Shown here one piece after another: positions 42,849 to 51,763 of a stretch of DNA of 63,430 bases (its first letter is position 1; each line of letters starts with the position of its first letter). This DNA is from an uncultured Bacteroidales bacterium. Its GTDB lineage: Bacteria > Bacteroidota > Bacteroidia > Bacteroidales > Bacteroidaceae. The translations under genes were made by a program, and so were the position numbers. Location: positions 1-63,430 of the forward strand of contig CADAPC010000022.1 in NCBI GenBank assembly GCA_902789725.1, read 5' to 3'. The notes under the pieces were generated by a model. The model was not told the origin of the DNA. It saw only the letters and a program-made list of their open reading frames with translations, and did not search any database.

Positions 42849-43460
42849 TTACAATTCTCCCACATCGACAAGTCCGTTCATTACCACATAAATGATGATG
42901 TCGGCGAACGAACGCGCCCGCAGTTTCTCCATGATATTCTTCCTGTGGGTGATGACGGTGGTGACACTGATGTTGAGGCGGTCGGCAATCTCTTTGTTGA
43001 TGAGCCCCTTAGCCAAGAGGATGGCCACCTCCACTTCGCGAGAGGAAAGGAGAGTCTCAGCTGCACGGGGAGGCATGTGCACTTTGCTGCCAGGATGCCC
43101 CGGATGATGATGCATGGATAAAATGGTCTTCACCAACGCCTTCTCGCTTTGGCACACATTGAGCGTGGGCACACCCGCAATTTGCAAATCGCCATTCACC
43201 AGCACGATGGAGCGGTGAGGCTGCGCCCGGAAGTAGTTCGTATGTTCAAAGTAAATGCGCGATGCCACAAAATAATGGGCAAACTGTCCTTGGTCGGCTG
43301 CTTGCAAGTCGTCAAAGGAAATAAATGTCCTCACCTCTCCCATCGGGAGCAGGTCGGTCAGTATCTGTTGCAGCCCGATGGCTGCAAGGATATTTGAATC
43401 GACAATGGCAAACTCGAAGTGAGGCATTGTATGTCCATCGGATGGGTGTGGCATATACAT
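42849..43460 (-). CDS. Orphan LuxR-type transcription regulator
   Basis: 203 aa. A C-terminal LuxR helix-turn-helix (LSSREVEVAILLAKGLINKEIADRLNISVTT-type region, residues about 137-195) is clear. The N-terminal 120 residues look like a degenerate receiver: it starts FEFAIVDSNILAAIGLQQIL but I find no phosphorylatable Asp where a receiver has one (RSIVLVNGDLQI). No sensor kinase gene is nearby. A start at the Met at 43427 (MPHFEFAIVD) is equally likely. It faces the haem-uptake locus across a tandem-repeat array and lies tail to tail with the ECF-like gene, so it may regulate metal or tetrapyrrole uptake. Confidence 0.8.
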   Translation of the reverse strand: MYMPHPSDGHTMPHFEFAIVDSNILAAIGLQQILTDLLPMGEVRTFISFDDLQAADQGQFAHYFVASRIYFEHTNYFRAQPHRSIVLVNGDLQIAGVPTLNVCQSEKALVKTILSMHHHPGHPGSKVHMPPRAAETLLSSREVEVAILLAKGLINKEIADRLNISVTTVITHRKNIMEKLRARSFADIIIYVVMNGLVDVGEL

Positions 43461-43476
43461 GAAAATTAAGACGCTG

Positions 43477-43507
43477 CAAAGTTACGAATAAGTGAGCACA
43501 ATACAAA
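43477..43507 (-). promoter_or_regulatory. Promoter of the LuxR-type gene, inside the repeat array
   Basis: On the minus strand, TAACTTTG (43484-43477) and TTTG (43507-43504), 19-bp spacer. The upstream part of the promoter is repeat unit 1 of the 86-bp array. Confidence 0.6.
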
Positions 43508-43775
43508 ATGAAAGTGGAACATTTTCATTTTTATTGCCGAATGGAAGTAACTTGGGCGAAGCCAACGTTACGAATAAGTGAGCACAATACAAAATGAAAG
43601 TGGAACATTTTCATTTTTATTGCCGAACGGAAGTAACTTGGGCGAAGCCAACGTTACGAATAAGTGAGCACAATACAAAATGAAAGTGGAATATTTTCAT
43701 TTTTATTGCCGAACGAAAGTAACTTGGGCGAAGCCAACGTTACGAATAAGTGAGCACAATACAAAATGAAAGTGG
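43481..43775. repeat. 86-bp tandem repeat array, three full units and a partial fourth
   Basis: Units start at 43481, 43567, 43653 and 43739. Each has two stem-loops: AAAATGAAA paired with TTTTCATTTT, and GTAACTTGG paired with CCAACGTTAC. Units differ at only a few bases. Each unit also carries the -33 box and part of the -7 box of the LuxR promoter. Confidence 0.92.
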
Positions 43776-43806
43776 GAGAAAAAGCAGAAATCCTCACAAA
43801 TAAGGA

Positions 43807-43837
43807 TTGTGCACACCAAGGAAAAGCCGTACCTTTG
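43807..43837 (+). promoter_or_regulatory. Promoter of the DUF4491/haem locus
   Basis: TTG at 43807-43809 and TACCTTTG at 43830-43837, 20-bp spacer. The leader to the ATG at 43881 is about 40 nt. Confidence 0.65.
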
Positions 43838-43880
43838 CAGCGTTTTTTGGAATGAACAGGTAAAATAAGCGTTTTCGGGT

Positions 43881-44192
43881 ATGAATTTCTTAGGACTCAT
43901 CATTGCAGTGGCCACCTTTCTGGTGATTGGCATGTTTCACCCCATTGTCATCAAGGCAGAATACCACCTCGGCACCCGTTGCTGGTGGGCATTTCTGGTG
44001 GCAGGCGTGGGCTTCATCGTAGCCTCGCTCTTCGCAGCCAACAATGTGGTCAGCCCCATCCTTGGGGTCATCGGCTGTTCGTGCCTGTGGAGCATTCTCG
44101 AACTGTTCCAACAGAAAAAGCGTGTGGAGCGAGGTTGGTTCCCCATGAACCCCAAACGGAAAGAAGAATATCAACCACAAAATACTCATTAA
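43881..44192 (+). CDS. DUF4491 family small membrane protein
   Basis: 103 aa, three hydrophobic segments (about 2-22, 35-55, 58-75) and a basic C-terminus (QQKKRVERGWFPMNPKRKEEY). It matches the Bacteroidetes DUF4491 family: MNFLGL start, MFHPIVIKAEY and the GCSCLWSILEL segment. Function is unknown. It is the first gene of the haem-uptake unit, 11 bp before the calycin-like lipoprotein, so it may be an accessory of that system, although members also occur elsewhere. Confidence 0.75.
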   Translation: MNFLGLIIAVATFLVIGMFHPIVIKAEYHLGTRCWWAFLVAGVGFIVASLFAANNVVSPILGVIGCSCLWSILELFQQKKRVERGWFPMNPKRKEEYQPQNTH

Positions 44193-44203
44193 TCAACAAA
44201 ACA

Positions 44204-45091
44204 ATGAAAGCAATTAAGTATTATGCACTGATGCTCATTGCGCTGGTGGGCATGGCCGCCTGCAGCAGCGACGACGATGACAACACCCCAAAGCCAATTA
44301 TCGACCCCGTAGAAGGACTCAGCGGCTACGTCTTCGTGTCCTCACGATTCTTCACCGATTCGTATTATGGCGAAGCGGCTAAGTTGACCATCAAGAACGA
44401 GAACAACCAGTGGAACGTGTATTTCCAGGACCCTCAATGGGGCAATGGAACATTCAATAATGTGGCCATCAATGCAGAGCAGCACACCGTGACAGGCACA
44501 GGCTCCATCAGCATGGCCAACCTCCACAGCGGAGAGGTGAAAACTTACGATGCCACCATCAGCGGCGACATCACAAACCCCACCATCACCGCCGAATTGG
44601 GCACCATGGGCACCACCGTCATTTCTTTCTTCGCCGGCCCTGCTCCAGAAGCTTGTCAATTGGGTGGCAGCTACACAGGCGTCAATTCCGTTAAAGTGGG
44701 TGACACTTACGGACCCTACACCGCCGACATCACCTGCAAAATCACTCCCAACCCCGACGGAACGCTCAATGTGGAAATTCCTGAGCACCTGCTCAACGAG
44801 ACCGCTATCGGCAACCTCACGCTTGGCAAGGTGACCATCAAGAACCTCTATTACGACGAGGCCAACAAGCGCTTCTACAAGGAGTATGGCAAGTTGGACA
44901 AGGACTTGACCATGCACTTCAAGGCTGAAGGCACGATGAATCTGGACGGCGACTACGCATTCACCGAAAACAGCGAGATGGAGGTGAAAGCCACGGAAAC
45001 AGGCGTCCAGGTGATTAACCGATACCAGTTGGGCAAGATGCCATTCCTCATTGTTGCCACGTTCCAAGGAGCCATCGCCAGTGAGAAGTAA
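44204..45091 (+). CDS. Calycin-like lipoprotein of a HmuY locus
   Basis: 295 aa from the ATG at 44204; the longer ORF runs into the DUF4491 gene. The lipobox is MAAC (Cys20) followed by SSDDDD, a signature associated with surface export of Bacteroidetes lipoproteins. Two similar beta-rich halves (about 45-145 and 155-290) share patterns such as KLTIKNENNQWNVYFQDP and ADITCKITPNPDGTLNVE, compatible with tandem calycin-like barrels. Such proteins accompany HmuY in many Bacteroidales and may bind a hydrophobic ligand or haem. The next gene overlaps its end by 11 bp. Confidence 0.72.
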   Translation: MKAIKYYALMLIALVGMAACSSDDDDNTPKPIIDPVEGLSGYVFVSSRFFTDSYYGEAAKLTIKNENNQWNVYFQDPQWGNGTFNNVAINAEQHTVTGTGSISMANLHSGEVKTYDATISGDITNPTITAELGTMGTTVISFFAGPAPEACQLGGSYTGVNSVKVGDTYGPYTADITCKITPNPDGTLNVEIPEHLLNETAIGNLTLGKVTIKNLYYDEANKRFYKEYGKLDKDLTMHFKAEGTMNLDGDYAFTENSEMEVKATETGVQVINRYQLGKMPFLIVATFQGAIASEK

Positions 45092-45863
45092 GTTTTTCCC
45101 CACCACCCTACTAAGCGTTGCACTGCTTTCTTCCTGCCACGGCATGTTTGACGAGCTTTACGACACGCCAACCGAAAGCATCGACATCAGAGATGGACAG
45201 CTCTATGTCGATGCTTCCAGTTGGCTCGACTGGTATTACATCGACTTCAACACTGCCAACCGAAACGCTGCCGAAGGCGGCACAAGCAGCGCCTTTGTCA
45301 AGCAAGCGATTCCTACCGAAATGCTCGACGGACAAGGGAGTGGGCCAGCCATGGAAACACCGGAAGAAACAGGCATCTACACCTACTGGTACGATGTCTT
45401 TGGCGCAGGCCTCTCCCACCATGAGTTCCGCAGTTTCACACCCACCGCAGAGCAGCCCGAGCCATCGTCCTGGCACATTGCCGTACACCGTAACAATGTG
45501 CGCACCAACAATGGAGCCGCCCACGAAACCACCTACACGTCCATGAGCGACTTGCCAGAGAGCAGCAAAGCCTTTCAGGACAAAACGTTTACCCCCGATG
45601 CCTGGAACCAGTTGGACGTGTGGACTATCCAAGCCCAAATGTTACAAGGTCTCATCGGCAACCAAGGCATCAAGGTCAATCCTGTCCTCTCCTCGTGGCT
45701 CAAGGTCGATCTTCCCCCTGTGCCCCCCCTCTTCACGCTCAACAACCACGTGTTCATCGTCCGTTTTCCCGACGACACCTACGCAGCCATCCAACTCGAG
45801 AATTACCAAAGCCCAGCCGGCACCAAGTGCTGCCTGACCATCAACTATAAGTACCCATATTGA
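45081..45863 (+). CDS. hmuY: HmuY-family haem-binding lipoprotein
   Basis: 260 aa when read from the GTG at 45081, which gives a perfect lipoprotein signal (RSKFFPTTLLSVALLSSC). The next upstream ATG (45051) would put ten polar residues in front of it. The HmuY motif WHIAVHRNNVRTNNG is near residue 140. The typical C-terminal beta strands (HVFIVRFPDDTYAAIQLENY) are present. HmuY proteins take haem from host carriers and pass it to the receptor HmuR. It lies between the calycin-like lipoprotein and the receptor. Haem-ligand residues vary between homologues and I cannot assign them. Confidence 0.8.
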   Translation: MRSKFFPTTLLSVALLSSCHGMFDELYDTPTESIDIRDGQLYVDASSWLDWYYIDFNTANRNAAEGGTSSAFVKQAIPTEMLDGQGSGPAMETPEETGIYTYWYDVFGAGLSHHEFRSFTPTAEQPEPSSWHIAVHRNNVRTNNGAAHETTYTSMSDLPESSKAFQDKTFTPDAWNQLDVWTIQAQMLQGLIGNQGIKVNPVLSSWLKVDLPPVPPLFTLNNHVFIVRFPDDTYAAIQLENYQSPAGTKCCLTINYKYPY

Positions 45864-45908
45864 AAAATGAAACGTGAAAAGTGAACTCTTCACTCTTCAC
45901 TCATCCAA

Positions 45909-47873
45909 ATGAAGCATTCACTACTTTTCCTCATTGCCATTTGCTGCGCGGTTGTTTCCGCCGCACAGCCGTCCGCACCATCCCCCGACTCCACCTTCCA
46001 CCTCAAAGACGTGGTGGTCACCGGCACACGCACCCCCAAGCTGCTCAAGGATGCGCCCATACAGACGCGCCTCATTACCATGAAAGACATTGAAAAGGCT
46101 GATGCCACCAACGTAGAGGATCTGCTGCAGCAAGAGATGCCAGGCGTAGAGTTTTCCTTTGCCATGAACCAAAAGAAGCACATGAACCTTTGCGGCTTTG
46201 GCGGTCAAGGCATCCTCTTCCTGATGGATGGCGAGCGACTGGCTGGCGAGACAATGGACGACGTCGATTTCACTCGCCTGAACATGGCCAATGTGGAGCG
46301 CATTGAAATTGTGAAGGGTGCTGCCAGCGCACTTTACGGCAGCAATGCAGGGGGTGGTGTCATCAACATCATCACGAAGGAGCAAACAGCACCGTGGACA
46401 CTGAACCTGAACGGACGTTTGGCTCGCCACAACGAGCGCCGCTTCGGAGCAAGCTATGGGGTGAAGGGGAAGTGGCTGCAAAACAGACTGGACATCCACC
46501 ACAGTTCCACCGACAATTTCAACGTCAGCAACGCTGCAGAGCCTGCCACGCAAGTCATCTCCACCATCTTTGGCGACTGCACCTGGAACGTGAAAGACCG
46601 ACTGACATACTCACCCACCGACAACCTGCGATTCATTGCCCGCGCAGGCTATTTCTACCGGCAAATCACCCGAACGGCCGACACCCCCGAACGATACCGC
46701 GATTTCTCCGCAGGCCTGAGGGGACTTTGGGACATCAGCAAGCGGGACCAGCTGGAACTATCCTACTCGTTCGACCAATACGACAAATCGGACTACCACA
46801 AGATTTCCCGCCTCGACGTGCGCGACTACAGCAACGTACAAAACATCGTCCGCGGCATCTACAACCACCATTTCCGCTCAGGAAGCATCCTCACGCTCGG
46901 CACCGACTTCATGCACGACTACCTGATGAACAAGAACCTGGGCAAAACTGCGGAGTCGCAGGACGTGCTCGACGCATTCGTCCAGCATGACTGGCTCATC
47001 GACAAACATTGGGAAATGGTAGGCGCAGCCCGCTACGACTACTTCTCCGACAGCAAGGACGCCCACTTCACCCCCAAACTCTCTGTCCGCTATCAGCCCA
47101 CCAACAATCTCAACCTCCGTTTGGGCTACGGCATGGGTTTCCGCTCGCCCGCCCTGAAAGAGAAATACTACAACTTCGACATGGAGGGCATCTGGATCAT
47201 CAAGGGAAATCCTGACTTGAAAGCCGAGTTGAGCCACAACCTCCACGCTTCGGCCGACTACACCAAGGGGAACTACAACTTCACCGTAGCCGCCTACTAC
47301 AACCACGTGAACAACAAACTCGCCACCGGCATTCCACACTATCTGCCGGGCGACGACAAGCAACTCTACCTGGACTACGTGAACCTTTCCGACTACACAG
47401 TCTGGGGCGGTGAAGCAACTGCCTTGGCACGTTGGGCGGGCGGATTCAGTGCCCGCATTTCCTACGCCTTCACCAACGAGCAACTCCCTAAGGACGGCAA
47501 CGGACGCACCATCAACAATCAGTACATCCCTGCCCGCAAACATTCCCTGACCGCCCGCATCGACTGGGAAAAGCAGTTCACCAAGCACTACGGTCTGCTC
47601 ATCACCCTCAACGGGCGATTCCTCTCAAAGGTGAGGAATGTGGAGTTTATCGACTACTACGACATCTCCAAAGGCACCAACACGGTACACTACCCTGCCT
47701 ACACCCTTTGGAAACTTTCCACCATCCACCGCCTGGGCAAAGCCGTAAAGGTGACAGCCGCCCTCGACAACCTGCTCAACTACAAACCCAAGTACCACTA
47801 CTTCAACAGTCCCCTCACCGACGGCATCAACCTGATGGTGGGCTTGTCGGTGGACATTGACAAAAGCAAGTGA
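45909..47873 (+). CDS. hmuR: HmuR-like TonB-dependent haem receptor
   Basis: 654 aa. Signal peptide to VSAAQ (residue 20), TonB box LKDVVVTGTR, plug with GFGGQGILFLMDGERLAG and ASALYGSNAGGGVINIIT, and barrel with GMGFRSPALKEKYYNF and GNPDLKAELSHN. The NPDL motif and the preceding FRSPALK block are the region that characterises haem receptors of the HmuR group. It is encoded 45 bp after hmuY, the usual pairing. It should import haem supplied by HmuY. Confidence 0.85.
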   Translation: MKHSLLFLIAICCAVVSAAQPSAPSPDSTFHLKDVVVTGTRTPKLLKDAPIQTRLITMKDIEKADATNVEDLLQQEMPGVEFSFAMNQKKHMNLCGFGGQGILFLMDGERLAGETMDDVDFTRLNMANVERIEIVKGAASALYGSNAGGGVINIITKEQTAPWTLNLNGRLARHNERRFGASYGVKGKWLQNRLDIHHSSTDNFNVSNAAEPATQVISTIFGDCTWNVKDRLTYSPTDNLRFIARAGYFYRQITRTADTPERYRDFSAGLRGLWDISKRDQLELSYSFDQYDKSDYHKISRLDVRDYSNVQNIVRGIYNHHFRSGSILTLGTDFMHDYLMNKNLGKTAESQDVLDAFVQHDWLIDKHWEMVGAARYDYFSDSKDAHFTPKLSVRYQPTNNLNLRLGYGMGFRSPALKEKYYNFDMEGIWIIKGNPDLKAELSHNLHASADYTKGNYNFTVAAYYNHVNNKLATGIPHYLPGDDKQLYLDYVNLSDYTVWGGEATALARWAGGFSARISYAFTNEQLPKDGNGRTINNQYIPARKHSLTARIDWEKQFTKHYGLLITLNGRFLSKVRNVEFIDYYDISKGTNTVHYPAYTLWKLSTIHRLGKAVKVTAALDNLLNYKPKYHYFNSPLTDGINLMVGLSVDIDKSK

Positions 47874-47998
47874 CATAACATATTATGATGAAGCAAGTTT
47901 GCAAAGGAAAAGCACTTTATTCTTGCAATTGAACATCAAAACCACCTAAGAAAGGAAGAAAAAGAGGGAAAGGGACTGCTTTTCTAACATAAAATGTT

Positions 47999-48006
47999 TA
48001 CCTTTG
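47999..48006 (+). promoter_or_regulatory. -7 box of the iorAB operon
   Basis: TACCTTTG, about 110 nt before the iorA ATG at 48118. The stretch 47874-47998 shows no gene. Confidence 0.55.
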
Positions 48007-48011
48007 CACAT

Positions 48012-48039
48012 CCTTTCGGGTTATGACACACCCGAAAGG
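48012..48039 (+). promoter_or_regulatory. 5' hairpin in the iorA leader
   Basis: CCTTTCGGGT (48012-48021) pairs perfectly with ACCCGAAAGG (48030-48039), loop of 8 nt, starting at the predicted transcript 5' end. It could stabilise the mRNA or act in attenuation. Confidence 0.5.
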
Positions 48040-48117
48040 TTGCTTTGTGCTGGTGAGCAGAAGAGCTGTGCAACCATCAAAATATGTGATAACAAAACAA
48101 AGATAGAGAAAAATAAC

Positions 48118-49716
48118 ATGAAACAACTACTACTTGGTGACGAAGCCATTGCCTTGGGAGCCATCAATGCCGGACTTTCTGGCGTGTATGCTTACCCAGG
48201 CACTCCGTCAACCGAAATCACTGAGTTTATCCAGAGTAACAAGGTGGCTCGGGAAAGAGGCATCCACAGCCGTTGGTGCACTAACGAGAAGACGGCCATG
48301 GAAGCTGCACTGGGCATGTCGTATGCAGGCAAGCGTGCCTTGGTGTGTATGAAGCATGTGGGCATGAACGTATGTGCCGACGCATTTGTCAACAGTGCCA
48401 TCACGGGTGTAAATGGTGGACTTATTGTCTTGGCTGCCGACGACCCCTCGATGCACTCGTCACAGAACGAGCAGGACAGCCGCTTCTATGGCAAGTTTGC
48501 GCTCATTCCTGTATTTGAACCATCCAATCAGCAGGAAGCTTACGATATGATGGCTTCGGCTTTCGACATGTCGGAACAGCTGAAAGTGCCTGTGCTGCTG
48601 CGCATCGTCACCCGCCTGGCTCACAGCCGTGCTGCCGTGGAGGTGGGAGAGCCGATTGCAGAAAAAACGCTGAACCCCAGCACCGACCAGTGGGTGTTGC
48701 TGCCAGGCATTGCTCGAAAGAAGTATGTGGATTTGCTTGGCAAACAGGCTGCATTCCAAGAAGCATCGGAATCATCACCTTATAACAAGAAAGAAACAGC
48801 CTCAGGGCAGAAACTTGGCATCATTGCTTGCGGCATCGGCTACAACTACGTGAAGGAGAACATGGGAGGCGGTGCAAACATCCTCAAGATTTCGCAGTAT
48901 CCACTCCCTGCTGAAGCTATCAAGAAATTGGCTGGGGAGAATGATGCCATCCTGGTGGTGGAAGACGGTCAGCCCGTGGTGGAGGAACAAGTAGCTGGCA
49001 TCCTGGGTGCCGGATACCCCATCAAGGGACGCTTGACTGGCGATCTGCCCCGTACTGGCGAACTCACACCTGACAGTGTGGCCAAAGCCCTTGGGTTGCC
49101 TACGGGCCCCGTCTTTGACAATGCGAAGAATCTTGCAGGCCGTCCCCCACAACTTTGCCAAGGATGTGGCCACCGCGATGTCTATACAGCACTGAACCAA
49201 GTGTTGGCCGAATATCCCGACTACCGTGTGTTTGGCGACATCGGCTGTTACACGCTCGGCGCCTTGCCACCCTTCAAGAGCCTTTCATCGTGCGTAGATA
49301 TGGGAGCCAGCATCACGATGGCCAAAGGTGCTGCTGACGCAGGCCTCTTCCCAGCCGTAGCCATTATTGGCGATTCCACCTTCACTCATTCGGGCATGAC
49401 AGGTTTGTTGGATGCCGTGAACGACCAGTCGAACATTACGGTGGTCATCTCCGACAACCTCACCACCGGCATGACGGGCGGTCAGGACTCAGCTGGCACA
49501 AACAAGTTTGAAGCCATCTGCCTCGGCTTGGGCGTGGAGCCTGAGCATGTGCGCGTGGTGGTTCCACTGCCGAAGAATATGCCTGAGATTACACGCATTC
49601 TGAAAGAAGAGATAGAGTACAAGGGTGTGAGCGTGATCATTCCACGCCGTGAGTGCATACAGACGGCTGCTCGCCATGCCCGTGAAAGACAAAAAGCAAA
49701 GGAGGCTAACAAATGA
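48118..49716 (+). CDS. iorA: Indolepyruvate ferredoxin oxidoreductase, alpha subunit
   Basis: 532 aa from the ATG at 48118. The enzyme oxidises aryl 2-oxoacids (indolepyruvate, phenylpyruvate) to aryl-acetyl-CoA with reduction of ferredoxin; in gut anaerobes it can also run reductively. The N-terminal pyrimidine-domain motif YAYPGTPSTEITEF and the TPP/Mg site GDIGCYTLG...GDSTFTHSGM are present, as is QGCGHRD. The C-terminal region that in many IorA proteins holds two 4Fe-4S clusters is missing: the protein ends in a Lys/Arg-rich tail with no CxxCxxC motif. It overlaps iorB by 4 bp. Confidence 0.93.
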   Translation: MKQLLLGDEAIALGAINAGLSGVYAYPGTPSTEITEFIQSNKVARERGIHSRWCTNEKTAMEAALGMSYAGKRALVCMKHVGMNVCADAFVNSAITGVNGGLIVLAADDPSMHSSQNEQDSRFYGKFALIPVFEPSNQQEAYDMMASAFDMSEQLKVPVLLRIVTRLAHSRAAVEVGEPIAEKTLNPSTDQWVLLPGIARKKYVDLLGKQAAFQEASESSPYNKKETASGQKLGIIACGIGYNYVKENMGGGANILKISQYPLPAEAIKKLAGENDAILVVEDGQPVVEEQVAGILGAGYPIKGRLTGDLPRTGELTPDSVAKALGLPTGPVFDNAKNLAGRPPQLCQGCGHRDVYTALNQVLAEYPDYRVFGDIGCYTLGALPPFKSLSSCVDMGASITMAKGAADAGLFPAVAIIGDSTFTHSGMTGLLDAVNDQSNITVVISDNLTTGMTGGQDSAGTNKFEAICLGLGVEPEHVRVVVPLPKNMPEITRILKEEIEYKGVSVIIPRRECIQTAARHARERQKAKEANK

Positions 49717-50291
49717 AGAAAGACATCATACTTTGCGGTGTGGGAGGACAAGGCATCCTCTCCATCGCAACCATCATTGGTGAAGCAGCCACGAAGGCTG
49801 GACTGAACCTAAAGCAGGCTGAAGTACACGGAATGAGTCAACGTGGCGGCGATGTGCAGTCTAATTTGCGCCTCTCTACCGAACCCATCTACAGCGACCT
49901 CATTCCGCAAGGTGGCACAGACGTTGTCATCTCTATGGAGCCAATGGAGTCGTTGCGCTACCTGCCTTATCTGGCAAAGACGGGAACGATTGTCACCAGT
50001 TCCAAGCCTTTCATCAACATTCCCAATTATCCTGATGAAGCGGCTCTGCAAGCTGAACTCGACGCGCTTCCTTCTGTAGTGAAACTGGACATTGAGTCGG
50101 TGGCTAAGGACGCAGGCAATGCCCGTGGAGCCAACATGGTGCTGCTCGGCATGGCCGCCCCCTTCATCGAAATCATCTCGGTGGAGCAACTCCGTGAGGC
50201 CATCGCCGTCATCTTTGCCCGCAAAGGTGAGGCAATTGTGGAGGCGAACCTCAAGGCTTTCGACATGGGTGTGGAAGCCAGCAAAAAATAA
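49713..50291 (+). CDS. iorB: Indolepyruvate oxidoreductase, beta subunit
   Basis: 192 aa, normal for IorB. The start MKKDIILCGVGGQGILSIAT is the gamma-type domain signature, with EVHGMSQRGGDVQSNLR (near 39-55) binding CoA or TPP. It pairs with IorA, which it overlaps as ATGA, and is followed after 35 bp by a phenylacetate-CoA ligase gene. The conserved order points to interconversion of aryl acids, aryl-CoA and aryl 2-oxoacids. Confidence 0.93.
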   Translation: MKKDIILCGVGGQGILSIATIIGEAATKAGLNLKQAEVHGMSQRGGDVQSNLRLSTEPIYSDLIPQGGTDVVISMEPMESLRYLPYLAKTGTIVTSSKPFINIPNYPDEAALQAELDALPSVVKLDIESVAKDAGNARGANMVLLGMAAPFIEIISVEQLREAIAVIFARKGEAIVEANLKAFDMGVEASKK

Positions 50292-50326
50292 TTTAACCAT
50301 TTTATAACCTCTAAAACCAAACCAAA

Positions 50327-51643
50327 ATGATTCACAATCCGGAAATGGAATGCATGGACAGAGAGTCCATGCGCAAACTGCAGACGGAGCGTCTGATTAA
50401 AACAGTAAGGAACTGTTACGAGAACGTGCCTTTCTATCGGAAGAAGATGGACCGCATGGGGGTAACACCTGATCAGATCAAGAGTATCGATGACATTGTG
50501 AAGCTCCCCTTTACCACCAAGCACGACCTGCGCGACGAGTATCCCTTCGGACTACAGGCTGTGCCACAGAGCGAGATTCGTCGCATCCATGCCTCGTCGG
50601 GCACAACAGGCAAACCCGTGGTGGGCACCTACACAGAGAACGACCTGAAGATGTGGGCTGAATGTGTGGCTCGCGTAATGGCCGTGGGCGATGTGGGGCC
50701 TGGCGACATTGTGCAAGTGTCTTACGGATACGGATTGTTTACAGGTGGCTTGGGTGCTCATGACGGGGCTGCCATGCGCGGTGCCGTGCAGTTGCCCACT
50801 TCAGCAGGCAACTCAGAGAAGCAGGTGATGCTGATGAAGGACTTTGGCACCACCGCCCTGTGCTGCACGCCTTCTTATGCCCTCCATCTGGCTGAGGTGA
50901 TTGAGAAAAGCCCCAATATCAATGCAGAAGACTTGAAACTGAGAGTCGGTTTCTTCGGAGCTGAACCTTGGACATGGGGAATCCGACGTGAATTGGAGAA
51001 GAAGCTGCACATCAAGGCTATCGACATCTATGGACTGACCGAAATGTGCGGTCCGGGCGTAGGTGGTGAGTGTCAATATCAGAACGGCACCCATGTAGCA
51101 GAAGATATGTTCTATCCCGAAATCATTGACCCTGACACGCTCGATCCAGTGGAACCAGGCCAGGAGGGCGAATTGGTGTTCACCTCCCTGTGCAAGGAGG
51201 CCATGCCTATCCTCCGCTACCGCACCCGCGACCTCACTCACCTCATCTATGAGCCTTGCGAATGCGGTCGCACCACCGTGCGTTTGGGCAAGATTCTGGG
51301 ACGAAGCGACGACATGCTCATCATCCGCGGCGTGAATGTGTTCCCATCTCAGATTGAGACTGTGCTCACAGAGTTCCCGGTTTTCACTCCACAGTATTTC
51401 ATCACCGTGGACCGCAAGAACAACGAGGACACTTTCGACCTCGATGTAGAGCTGCGCGCCGAATACTTCTCGCCCAACCCAGCCAAGCAGATGCCGTTCA
51501 TCAAACCTCTGTACGACCGCATCGTCAGCATGGTGGGCATCAAACCCAATATCCACATCAAAGAACCAGGCAACATCGAGCGCTCGACAGGCAAGGCAAA
51601 ACATGTGCTTGACAAGCGAACGCTGCTGAAGGACTGGAAATAA
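50327..51643 (+). CDS. paaK: Phenylacetate-CoA ligase, copy 1
   Basis: 438 aa. AMP-binding superfamily with the P-loop HASSGTTGKPVVG (near residue 88), IYGLTEMCGPGVGGEC (A5-type motif, near 237) and YRTRDLT (near 302). It activates phenylacetate or indoleacetate to the CoA thioester, the substrate that IorAB can reductively carboxylate to the 2-oxoacid, a route for salvage of aromatic amino acids from aryl acids in anaerobes. The second copy is at 53483. The P-loop and adenylate motifs are intact. Confidence 0.93.
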   Translation: MIHNPEMECMDRESMRKLQTERLIKTVRNCYENVPFYRKKMDRMGVTPDQIKSIDDIVKLPFTTKHDLRDEYPFGLQAVPQSEIRRIHASSGTTGKPVVGTYTENDLKMWAECVARVMAVGDVGPGDIVQVSYGYGLFTGGLGAHDGAAMRGAVQLPTSAGNSEKQVMLMKDFGTTALCCTPSYALHLAEVIEKSPNINAEDLKLRVGFFGAEPWTWGIRRELEKKLHIKAIDIYGLTEMCGPGVGGECQYQNGTHVAEDMFYPEIIDPDTLDPVEPGQEGELVFTSLCKEAMPILRYRTRDLTHLIYEPCECGRTTVRLGKILGRSDDMLIIRGVNVFPSQIETVLTEFPVFTPQYFITVDRKNNEDTFDLDVELRAEYFSPNPAKQMPFIKPLYDRIVSMVGIKPNIHIKEPGNIERSTGKAKHVLDKRTLLKDWK

Positions 51644-51763
51644 CGCTCAAAAAGCCCCCTAAGGAGTGGCAGATGGCTTCTCTGCACAAAAATTTTCGCT
51701 TTCAAGGCTGATTGTTTGGATTCTTTTATGTAATTTTGCACACGGAATATATTTTTATCCGAC

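Noticed and set aside
43481..43775. CRISPR array
   Set aside because: The 86-bp units are contiguous with no spacers; there are no cas genes nearby.
48012..48117. T-box or amino-acid riboswitch before iorA
   Set aside because: Only a simple hairpin is visible; there is no T-box core sequence or specifier loop.
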